Positions 15,244 to 21,684 of a DNA stretch of 26,867 nt are shown one piece after another (the first letter of the stretch is position 1; each line of letters begins with the position of its first letter). Location of the stretch: NCBI GenBank assembly GCA_029260955.1, contig JAJDCF010000010.1:1-26867 (forward strand). Reading direction: 5' to 3'. Position numbers and translations under genes: made by a program. Source of the DNA: Patescibacteria group bacterium. Its GTDB lineage: Bacteria > Patescibacteriota > Gracilibacteria > UM-FILTER-43-11. Below the pieces are notes generated by a model that saw only the letters and a program-made list of their open reading frames with translations, was not told the DNA's origin and did not search any database.

Positions 15244-15825
15244 TTATTGAAACTTGATATAAACATATGAATTATTGGCTCCGGGCACACAACCCTTAAT
15301 GGCTACGACATTCTTGTCAGTAGTAACCGAGATAACAGGGCGATTTTTAAGAGTTACTTGTACATTACCCATCTGTCCAGGAAGCTTCTTCCCCTTCATC
15401 ACACGACCGGGCTTGGCACACATACCAACGGAACCAGGTTCACGGTGGTGACCAGAACCATGAGTCTCGGGACCACGGGAGAATTTGTGACGTTTGATTA
15501 CTCCCGCAAACCCCTTACCTTTAGAAATGGAAGTAACTGTTACCTTCTCAATTTCTTTCAGAGCGTCAACAGTAATCTTTTGCCCCTTCTTATAGTCATC
15601 AGCATTATCTACACGGAATTCCTTTGTAGCCTTGAACTTCTTGTTCTTGGAAGGATTCTTATACGCATCAAAGCCTAGGACTATCGCCGGATATCCATCT
15701 GTCTGCTCCGTCTTAACTTGGACAACCTCATTGGGCTGACAAATAACGTAAGTGACTGGGATCACACGGCCATCATCTTGAATGACTTGGCTCATTCCTA
15801 ATTTTTTTCCAATTATTCCGGACAT
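15244..15825 (-). CDS. rplC: 50S ribosomal protein L3 (uL3)
   Basis: 193 residues, a little shorter than the usual 205-210. L3 is an early assembly protein whose loop reaches the peptidyl transferase centre. Visible motifs: GIIGKKLGMSQVIQDDGRVI, VTVTSISKGKGFAGVIKRHK, the RGPETHGSGHHREPGSVGMC loop and KLPGQMGNVQVTLKN. It is first in its transcription unit because the S10 operon is broken upstream by an opposite-strand gene, and it has its own promoter and an upstream mini-ORF, described separately. Confidence 0.97.
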   Translation of the reverse strand: MSGIIGKKLGMSQVIQDDGRVIPVTYVICQPNEVVQVKTEQTDGYPAIVLGFDAYKNPSKNKKFKATKEFRVDNADDYKKGQKITVDALKEIEKVTVTSISKGKGFAGVIKRHKFSRGPETHGSGHHREPGSVGMCAKPGRVMKGKKLPGQMGNVQVTLKNRPVISVTTDKNVVAIKGCVPGANNSYVYIKFQ

Positions 15826-15831
15826 AGTGGC

Positions 15832-15858
15832 TCAGAGGTTAAGGAGGTTTTTGCTCAT
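15832..15858 (-). other. 8-codon upstream ORF in the rplC leader
   Basis: The predicted rplC leader contains ATG-AGC-AAA-AAC-CTC-CTT-AAC-CTC-TGA, encoding MSKNLLNL. It stops 6 bases before the rplC ATG and is in frame with it. Its codons also spell ACCTCCTTA, the sequence of a bacterial 16S rRNA 3' end (anti-Shine-Dalgarno). Whether it is translated is unknown; it is the only TGA used as a stop that I could find near a gene start. Confidence 0.3.
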
Positions 15859-15901
15859 TAGCTAGGCCTCGCGACTAACATAAAATTATTTTTGCTTGTC
15901 C

Positions 15902-15929
15902 ATTTTACCGACGAACTGTCCAAAGTCAA
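15902..15929 (-). promoter_or_regulatory. Sigma70-type promoter for rplC operon
   Basis: On the minus strand, -35 TTGACT (15924-15929) and -10 TAAAAT (15902-15907) are separated by 16 bp. Transcription would start near 15895, giving a leader of about 70 bases before the rplC ATG. GTCCA boxes overlap the spacer and the region just after the -10. This promoter replaces the usual read-through from rpsJ, which an opposite-strand gene interrupts. Confidence 0.7.
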
Positions 15930-15973
15930 GAGAAATGTGGACTTTTTTTAGACAAGTTGTCCAAAAGAAAAAG

Positions 15974-16004
15974 TTGACAAAATAAAGAAATAGATTAATA
16001 TAAT
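15974..16004 (+). promoter_or_regulatory. Promoter for the 215-residue lipoprotein gene
   Basis: A consensus -35 TTGACA (15974-15979) and a consensus -10 TATAAT (15999-16004) are separated by 19 bp, slightly long. The expected start near 16011 would leave only about 16 bases before the ATG at 16027. The palindromic GTCCA box at 15948-15964 lies 9 bp upstream of the -35. Confidence 0.6.
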
Positions 16005-16026
16005 ATCCATTAAACCTACTTATCGT

Positions 16027-16674
16027 ATGAACAAGGTATCAAGAGTCCAAACCTTGGACAGTCCACAAACACCATCCACAGGAAATTCTATTACAAGAGC
16101 TTGCCGCGGACGTATAGGCGCAATGCTTTTAGCACTTGGTGTCGCATCTACCGGTTGCACCTTAAACGTTTATAAAGCCAGGAGCGTTGTTCCAAAGAAA
16201 GAAGCTGCCAATAGAAGTGCAAACACATCGGGAGAATATCCATGGTCATTACCCTCTGAAGAGACTGAGGATAAAGAACCGGACGAAGATAAGAAAGAAC
16301 CACCTGCTCACCCACCTAAGCCACCTGCAAAAACTGAGCCAGAACAAAAACCTCATGAAGCTAAGAAGCCAAAGGAGAAAGAAGACAGGCGCACAGCGTG
16401 GGAAAAAGTGAAGGATAAGCTAAAAGCTGAAGCTTTTAAAAAAGGAATAGAAAATAAGTGTGAAGAAAAAGCAGGAAAATATAGTAAATACTGTTATAAA
16501 GCAGCTATGCTTGCAGCCGACAGAGCCTGTGCAAAGATTGACGAATATAAGCTGGAACCAAAGATTGAAGAAATTTGTAAAGACGAAAGATTTGCGAAAT
16601 TATGCACAGAAACAAATATGGCAGTAGCTGACGTGTTCTTAGCATATTGCGCAGAGAGTAGGGTGGAAAAATAG
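16027..16674 (+). CDS. Candidate lipoprotein of unknown function, Pro/Lys/Glu-rich with Cys-rich C-terminus
   Basis: 215 residues; not recognised. A positively charged N-terminus leads to a hydrophobic stretch (about 30-43) ending in ASTGC with Cys44, a weak lipobox, so lipidation is plausible but not certain. Residues about 60-125 are a low-complexity linker rich in P, K and E. The C-terminal part (about 127-213) is predicted helical with six cysteines (145, 156, 168, 184, 193, 208), including a C-x10-C pair like those in the lipoprotein at 18688-19407. It is the only rightward gene inside the cluster: it converges on rpsJ (12 bases between stops, no clear terminator) and diverges from rplC. 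It has its own promoter. Function unknown. Confidence 0.8.
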   Translation: MNKVSRVQTLDSPQTPSTGNSITRACRGRIGAMLLALGVASTGCTLNVYKARSVVPKKEAANRSANTSGEYPWSLPSEETEDKEPDEDKKEPPAHPPKPPAKTEPEQKPHEAKKPKEKEDRRTAWEKVKDKLKAEAFKKGIENKCEEKAGKYSKYCYKAAMLAADRACAKIDEYKLEPKIEEICKDERFAKLCTETNMAVADVFLAYCAESRVEK

Positions 16675-16686
16675 GCGAAATACCCC

Positions 16687-17016
16687 TTATAACATCTTAA
16701 TCTCAATATCTACTCCAGCAGGAAGAGAAAGATTGGTAAGAGCTTCAATCGTTGCAGAAGTTGTTTCACGAAGGTCGATAAGTCTTTTGTGAATTCTCAT
16801 TTCGAACTGCTCACGAGAATCTTTATACACAAAAGTAGAACGGTTGACTGTAAACTTCTTGATTTTAGTTGGTAGTGGAATTGGACCAGCAATAATAGCC
16901 CCAGTTCGTTCCGCAGTTTGTATGATGGTCTCAACAGCCTTGTCGATGATCGTATGATCGAAAGCCTTGAGCGTAATGCGAATGCGTTGGGTATTTTCCT
17001 TCTTCTTTTCAGCCAT
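16687..17016 (-). CDS. rpsJ: 30S ribosomal protein S10 (uS10)
   Basis: 109 residues against the usual 102, the extra being a lysine/glutamate-rich start (MAEKKKENTQ). S10 is in the head of the small subunit and is also the NusE antitermination factor. Family motifs: RIRITLKAFDHTIIDKAVET, the loop IIAGPIPLPTKIKKFTVNRS, then FEMRIHKRLIDLRETTSATI and the end LPAGVDIEIKML. It follows tuf after an 86-base gap with a stable hairpin, and is cut off from rplC by the opposite-strand lipoprotein gene. Confidence 0.97.
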   Translation of the reverse strand: MAEKKKENTQRIRITLKAFDHTIIDKAVETIIQTAERTGAIIAGPIPLPTKIKKFTVNRSTFVYKDSREQFEMRIHKRLIDLRETTSATIEALTNLSLPAGVDIEIKML

Positions 17017-17072
17017 AATTATCTAATTGTAAGGGACATACCGAAGCATTGGTCCAAATAAACTTTACAACA

Positions 17073-17092
17073 CGCCCCACCGAAGTGAGGCG
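17073..17092 (-). other. Stable cUUCGg hairpin between tuf and rpsJ
   Basis: On the minus strand an 8-bp stem (CGCCTCAC and GTGGGGCG, one G-T pair) is closed by a TTCG loop on a C-G pair, the very stable cUUCGg tetraloop. It begins about 10 bases after the tuf stop. The bases that follow (TGTTGT) are only partly T-rich, so it may be a weak terminator that lowers read-through into rpsJ, or a barrier that protects the 3' end of tuf mRNA. Confidence 0.65.
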
Positions 17093-17102
17093 GGCTAAGA
17101 GT

Positions 17103-18296
17103 CTATTTCTTTACAGCGGTTACTACACCAGCACCTACTGTGCGGCCTCCTTCACGAATAGCGAAGCGAGTACCAGCGTCAAGAGCGATAGCTTTACCAA
17201 GGCTGATATCAAGCTTGATATTGTCACCAGGCATAACCATCTCCGTTCCGGAAGGAAGATGAACCTCACCGGTTACATCCGTAGTACGAATGTAGAACTG
17301 AGGCTTATACCCCTTGAAGAATGGAGTGTGTCGACCACCTTCCTCTTTACTTAGTACATAGATTTCAGCTTCGAACTCAGTATGAGGAGTGATATGACCT
17401 GTTTTAGCAATTACCTGTCCACGCTCAATATCATCACGCTCAATACCACGAAGTAGAAGTCCTACGTTATCACCAGCCTCACCACGATCTAGAAGTTTGC
17501 GGAACATTTCAACACCGGTTACAACAACCTTTTTGGTGTCACGAAGTCCAACAATCTCAACTTCATCATTCACATTTACCACACCCTGATCAATACGACC
17601 AGTAGCAACCGTTCCACGCCCCTTAATAGAGAAGATATCCTCAACAGGCATCAGGAATGGCTTATCAAGTGCACGTTCTGGCTGTGGGATGTACTCATCA
17701 ATCTGCTTAAGAAGTTCAACAACAGGCTCAGCATCAGGACCAGTTGGATTCTCTAGAGCCTTAAGAGCAGAACCACGAATAATTGGAATATCATCACCAG
17801 GGAACTCATACTTAGTAAGAAGTTCACGAATCTCCATCTCAACAAGGTCAAGAAGTTCAGGATCATCAACCATGTCGCATTTGTTCATGAATACAACAAT
17901 GTAAGGTACTTCTACTTGGCGAGCCAATAGGATATGTTCACGAGTCTGAGGCATAGGACCATCAGCAGCAGAAACTACAAGAATCGCACCGTCCATTTGA
18001 GCGGCACCTGTAATCATGTTCTTTACGTAATCAGCATGTCCAGGACAGTCAACGTGAGCGTAGTGACGCTTGTCTGTTTCGTATTCCTGATGAGAAGTAG
18101 CAATGGTAATACCACGCTCTCTTTCTTCTGGTGCATTGTCAATCTGATCGAATGCAATAGTTTTGTTGTTACCTGCAAATTTTGCAGCGGCAACAGCAGT
18201 AATAGCAGCAGTTAAAGTGGTTTTACCATGATCTACGTGACCAATGGTACCTACATTTACGTGTGGCTTACTGCGATCAAAGGTTCCTTCAGCCAT
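17103..18296 (-). CDS. tuf: Translation elongation factor Tu
   Basis: 397 residues, usual length. This GTPase delivers aminoacyl-tRNA to the ribosome. G1 GHVDHGKT is at residues 19-26, switch I RGITI at 61-65, G3 DCPGH at 83-87, G4 NKCD at 138-141, followed by GSALKAL. Domains II and III are complete (GRGTVATGRIDQGVVN; the end GRTVGAGVVTAVKK). It normally follows fusA directly, but here five exported-protein genes separate them, and it has its own strong promoter. It ends in TAG. Secure call. Confidence 0.98.
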   Translation of the reverse strand: MAEGTFDRSKPHVNVGTIGHVDHGKTTLTAAITAVAAAKFAGNNKTIAFDQIDNAPEERERGITIATSHQEYETDKRHYAHVDCPGHADYVKNMITGAAQMDGAILVVSAADGPMPQTREHILLARQVEVPYIVVFMNKCDMVDDPELLDLVEMEIRELLTKYEFPGDDIPIIRGSALKALENPTGPDAEPVVELLKQIDEYIPQPERALDKPFLMPVEDIFSIKGRGTVATGRIDQGVVNVNDEVEIVGLRDTKKVVVTGVEMFRKLLDRGEAGDNVGLLLRGIERDDIERGQVIAKTGHITPHTEFEAEIYVLSKEEGGRHTPFFKGYKPQFYIRTTDVTGEVHLPSGTEMVMPGDNIKLDISLGKAIALDAGTRFAIREGGRTVGAGVVTAVKK

Positions 18297-18330
18297 AATT
18301 AATTGAGTTTATTAAATATAAAGCACGAGG

Positions 18331-18359
18331 ATTCTATCAAATAGAATTTTTGGTGTCAA
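18331..18359 (-). promoter_or_regulatory. Strong tuf promoter overlapped by a palindrome
   Basis: Consensus -35 TTGACA (18354-18359) and -10 TAGAAT (18331-18336) are 17 bp apart on the minus strand; the start would be near 18324, 28 bases before the tuf ATG. A perfect inverted repeat (ATTCTAT, 3-base centre, ATAGAAT; 18331-18347) covers the -10 and most of the spacer, a typical operator position. The -35 lies just after the stop of the upstream gene. Confidence 0.75.
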
Positions 18360-18365
18360 AGCATT

Positions 18366-18656
18366 TTATTCCACCACCAAGTCGACAGTTTCAGCATCAC
18401 CTGCATCAGATGTATTCAGACAGTTCAAATCAATCAGATTAATACTCTGACCAGCAGCCTTGATAGGAATAGGTTGGCACTTAGCAGCTTCAGTCATAAG
18501 TTGAACCACTGAATCCTGAATACCTCGGTTGTAAGCGTTCTGCGCAACAAAAACATTTAAACGATTATATTCTCCGTATACAACATATACGCTGGCAAAT
18601 ATGATCCAGACAATAAGAATTACTTTTAGAACAGGTAGTTTTTTAAAAAATCGCAT
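18366..18656 (-). CDS. Small one-TM exported protein of unknown function
   Basis: 96 residues. One N-terminal transmembrane segment (about 10-28, VLKVILIVWIIFASVYVVYG) follows a basic start, so the rest should face outside (N-in). The outer part has a helical stretch with NAYNRGIQDSVVQLMTEA and two cysteines (Cys60, Cys79) that could pair. The ending is acidic. It resembles short membrane proteins I associate with CPR genomes, but I cannot name a family. It is 31 bases after the lipoprotein gene and its stop directly precedes the tuf promoter, so it looks like the last gene of the inserted group. Confidence 0.75.
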   Translation of the reverse strand: MRFFKKLPVLKVILIVWIIFASVYVVYGEYNRLNVFVAQNAYNRGIQDSVVQLMTEAAKCQPIPIKAAGQSINLIDLNCLNTSDAGDAETVDLVVE

Positions 18657-18687
18657 AATAGAAAAAATTGATTAATAAATAGTTAAA

Positions 18688-19407
18688 TTAAATTCCATCC
18701 TCAGGTGCTGACTCTACTGGAGGTTCTACAAAATTCAAACCAGTACCAATGGATCGCACACAATTTGCTTTGGCGTCTTCACTTTTCAGCTCATTGCATC
18801 GTGCAACATCTTGAGATAGAAAGATTTGTATTAGTTTGTCTTGATCAGTACGCTTTGCTATTTGCTCTTCACAGTACTCTTTATAACCTGCTGTTTTAAG
18901 CTCAGCACATTTAGAGCTATCGTAAGTCGTAACAAGATCAGGAACTCCCTCTTCCTCATCAAACTCCGGAGAAGCACCATGCATAACCTCACCAAATATC
19001 AACAAGTCTTCTTCTGAAATTGGACCCACCACTCCAGTTGCAGATATTCGCTCCTCACAATCTTCAACAATTTCTGACTCCAATTCCTTGCATCGCTTCA
19101 AATCGAAACTGGAAAAAATTTCTGACTTCAACATGCCAACAACAAGATCGTTAATTTGTATTTCACAAGCTTGACGATTTTTTGAATCTTTCAAAAGATT
19201 ACACCCTGGCTTTTTGCCATCTATTGAATCTACAATTTTCACAGCAGTAGCAACAGTTGCAGTTGGATCCTGAGCTGGTGTAGAAACAGTAGTTTTTACT
19301 GGCTCTACAACAGGTTTTTTTGAAAGAGGATTAGTACAAGCTGCCAAAACTAACAAAGCTAATACAACAAGGGGTAAAATTGTCTTCAATTTATTCATCT
19401 TAAACAC
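18688..19407 (-). CDS. Lipoprotein with four Cys-pair helical repeats
   Basis: 239 residues; function not recognised. The signal peptide ends in a good lipobox (VLAAC, Cys24). After a Pro/Thr linker (about 30-55) come four repeats, each with two cysteines 10 or 11 residues apart: Cys69/81, Cys106/117, Cys167/179, Cys204/216. The pattern is roughly C-x2-L-x7-8-C-x2-3-I and suggests small disulphide-bonded helical hairpins. Two ATGs are possible (19407, or 19398 starting MNKLKT); the second gives a more usual signal peptide. It lies 12 bases after the 748-residue gene and 31 before the 96-residue one. The outside of the membrane is the likely location. Confidence 0.8.
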   Translation of the reverse strand: MFKMNKLKTILPLVVLALLVLAACTNPLSKKPVVEPVKTTVSTPAQDPTATVATAVKIVDSIDGKKPGCNLLKDSKNRQACEIQINDLVVGMLKSEIFSSFDLKRCKELESEIVEDCEERISATGVVGPISEEDLLIFGEVMHGASPEFDEEEGVPDLVTTYDSSKCAELKTAGYKEYCEEQIAKRTDQDKLIQIFLSQDVARCNELKSEDAKANCVRSIGTGLNFVEPPVESAPEDGI

Positions 19408-19419
19408 AAGTTAATATTT

Positions 19420-21666
19420 TTATTGACTGCAGACTTCTGCGTCTGGCTTGAGCTCACAAACAACATCCCGAAGCGCATCATTTTCTGCTTTTAGCTCCTG
19501 GATAGCATTTATAACAGCATAATCAATCTCAGTTGTATCTAGCTGTAAGTAACCTTTTTCATCTTCCGAAACAGTCGCAGGAAACACGGATTGAACATCC
19601 TGAGCAATTAGTCCGACATAACCAATGCTAGAATCATAGTTATACTCGTTGTTCATCTTGTATTGGTAACTAACTGGCTTCAGGGCTAAGATTTCATCAA
19701 GCCCACCTTCATAAGCTCCATCCACATCTTTGAGACGAGCGTCAGACAACGTCCCCCAACTCCCACCACCTGGCTTCTGGCCATTACCGGTAATATCAAG
19801 CCAACCATCACCAAACACTCTTACGTAGTTACCACTAGCACCAGAAAAAGTACCCAATCTGCAGCCCCCGCCACAACCAGAATCCGCCAAATAAAGTCTA
19901 CCATTCCCATACAGACTGTAAGTACTAAAGCCAGTATATGCGTATACGTTTGAATTCGAATCCTGAAAAAATCCTCCCGCACTATCTCCATAGGCTTTTA
20001 TTCCATAATGACTATCTGCCACATAAGCAAGGCCAGACTCATTGTTGTCAAGGAAGTGACCACCCCTCTCATTACCAGCGCCAACCAAGCCAACATCACC
20101 ACTTGCGGCAATAGCATAACTAACGCCAGTATCATTATCAAAGTAGCCACCAATAGCCTCACCATAGCCACTAACACCAATCACGCCAAAAACAGAAGGC
20201 TGGACCAATGCGGCATTGTAGGCCCCATTAACAGCGTTTAACTTAGCAGTAGGTGAAGTAGTGCCAATGCCAACCTCACCAGTATCAGCAATGAACATTT
20301 GGGTACTATTGTCATTTCTAAAATACAAATTACCCGCTCCAACAGAGTTTAGATAAGTATTGCCACCTGTACTTTGCAAAAGGGCATATTGACCAAACCC
20401 TTTAAAATTCTTGTGGCTAAAGTGAGCATAATTTGCGCCGTGACCACCCACGCCTATAAAAGAGTTAGAAGTTTGAACATTTCCATTTACATCTAACATC
20501 TCAGCAGGGTCTGTTACACCTATCCCAACCTTACCGTTCTTAAGTACAGTTAAAGCATTTGCACGACTGAGATCAGCTGTTCCATTACCAATAACAAATA
20601 GTGGGTCAGAACCACTCCAAGTAGTTGTACTACCAGAAAAAACATTATACCTACCAAAAGCAGCTGAGAATGCTGCCTGAGCCGTAGTACCGACACCCAT
20701 AGCAGTTGAATAATGACCGCTAGCTGTAGTCAGTGACCCCAAAGATCTTGAAAGAAGACCGCTAGCGGTTGCATTCGCACCAATGGCCACTGTCCCTTCC
20801 GCACTAGCTGTAGAAAGAGTGCCACCAGCAATTGATGACTTACCACTGGCCGTAGATCCGCTACCCATAGCAACAGCAAAATCACCGGCGGCAGTAGTGC
20901 CACCTGACCCAAATATTGCAGAACCTCCTTCGGCATTGCCAGTTTCTACATGTAAAGCAGCACCTGGAGAAGTCGTTCCAATACCAACATTCCCAGTATC
21001 AAAATATATATCAGAACTATTTTCGGTCCAAAGGCTGCTACCTGCTGCCCCACACTTCCACCCCGTATCCTCAGATGCATCACTGATAGCGACTTCATCA
21101 TCGGCACAACCAGCTGTATTTAGATGAACTACTTCTGTTAGATCAGAATTATCCCATATTTTGTAAGCAGAATTACCAACACTGTCCGCATCTACTGCAT
21201 CATCAAGAACCTGGAGTGGTGAAAGACATTTTCCGTTAACTACCACTTTTCCACCAGTACAACCTGATGTACATTGACCAGTACATTGGCTAAAGCCAAA
21301 ACCGGCTGCGGCACAGGTAAGTCCATCAACTATGCCATCTCCAGGGGCAACGTCACCATCATCCACTTTGGCAGTCTGACACACACCGCCACAACGAACT
21401 TCGCCAGATCCACAAGACCCCTGACAGCCTGAATTACAGCTAAAAGATATGTTGGTCCATCCACCAATATTACAATCATTAGTGGTTTCGATGTGATCTT
21501 GACACTGTCCATCATAGAAATCCTGAGTAGGGCCACAATCAGTAATTGTATTACATGATCCACTGAGCCCACCATTGTTAACCGCCGCATAACTGGAAGG
21601 TGTCATTAGTACAAATGCGACAAGCAGCCCAGATGTAATGGAGAATATTCTTATAATATTTTTCAT
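19420..21666 (-). CDS. Secreted modular protein: Cys-rich N-module, YadA-like head, peptidase S74 C-terminus
   Basis: 748 residues. A signal peptide (about 1-27, ending SYA) is followed by a Cys-rich module (28-147), a shared segment ending in one C-x17-C unit (Cys187/Cys205), then beta-roll-like sequence with YadA-head repeats (about 255-345, for example AMGSGSTASGKSS, AIGANATASGL). GIGTTSP-type repeats occur near 228 and 467, with a GIGVTDP variant near 381. The C-terminus is an S74 intramolecular chaperone domain: SDARLKD has the Ser641/Lys646 catalytic pair, and the end has coiled coil (INAIQELKAENDALRDVV). In phage tailspikes and related proteins this domain helps trimer folding then cuts itself off. 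A trimeric surface fibre or adhesin is a reasonable inference. The N-module matches the next gene upstream. Confidence 0.88.
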   Translation of the reverse strand: MKNIIRIFSITSGLLVAFVLMTPSSYAAVNNGGLSGSCNTITDCGPTQDFYDGQCQDHIETTNDCNIGGWTNISFSCNSGCQGSCGSGEVRCGGVCQTAKVDDGDVAPGDGIVDGLTCAAAGFGFSQCTGQCTSGCTGGKVVVNGKCLSPLQVLDDAVDADSVGNSAYKIWDNSDLTEVVHLNTAGCADDEVAISDASEDTGWKCGAAGSSLWTENSSDIYFDTGNVGIGTTSPGAALHVETGNAEGGSAIFGSGGTTAAGDFAVAMGSGSTASGKSSIAGGTLSTASAEGTVAIGANATASGLLSRSLGSLTTASGHYSTAMGVGTTAQAAFSAAFGRYNVFSGSTTTWSGSDPLFVIGNGTADLSRANALTVLKNGKVGIGVTDPAEMLDVNGNVQTSNSFIGVGGHGANYAHFSHKNFKGFGQYALLQSTGGNTYLNSVGAGNLYFRNDNSTQMFIADTGEVGIGTTSPTAKLNAVNGAYNAALVQPSVFGVIGVSGYGEAIGGYFDNDTGVSYAIAASGDVGLVGAGNERGGHFLDNNESGLAYVADSHYGIKAYGDSAGGFFQDSNSNVYAYTGFSTYSLYGNGRLYLADSGCGGGCRLGTFSGASGNYVRVFGDGWLDITGNGQKPGGGSWGTLSDARLKDVDGAYEGGLDEILALKPVSYQYKMNNEYNYDSSIGYVGLIAQDVQSVFPATVSEDEKGYLQLDTTEIDYAVINAIQELKAENDALRDVVCELKPDAEVCSQ

Positions 21667-21684
21667 AATGATTATTATGTTTTT

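Larger units (their letters stand above)
15898..16065. promoter_or_regulatory. Array of seven GTCCA boxes (candidate operators)
   Basis: GTCCA or its complement TGGAC occurs at 15898, 15918, 15938 (reverse), 15959, 16045, 16055 (reverse) and 16061. The first four are 20, 20 and 21 bp apart, two helical turns, so they lie on one face of the DNA. A shared longer form is TGTCCAAA. Box 4 sits in a near-perfect palindrome (15948-15964: TT-n-GACAA-n-TTGTC-n-AA). Boxes 1-3 cover the rplC promoter: after the -10, in the spacer, and just upstream of the -35. Boxes 5-7 lie in the first codons of the opposite gene. Confidence 0.5.

Noticed and set aside
15898..16065. GTCCA cluster as DnaA boxes of a replication origin
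   Set aside because: Some boxes resemble TTGTCCACA, but none is a full match, dnaA and rpmH are not nearby, and the boxes are arranged around a promoter.
16675..16686. Bidirectional terminator between the convergent lipoprotein gene and rpsJ
   Set aside because: Only 12 bases separate the stops and the surrounding GGGT...ACCC pair is too weak.
20008..21127. Long rightward open frames opposite the 748-residue gene
   Set aside because: They follow the codon structure of the real gene on the other strand and have no promoter or recognisable domain. The same applies to rightward frames opposite the ribosomal genes.
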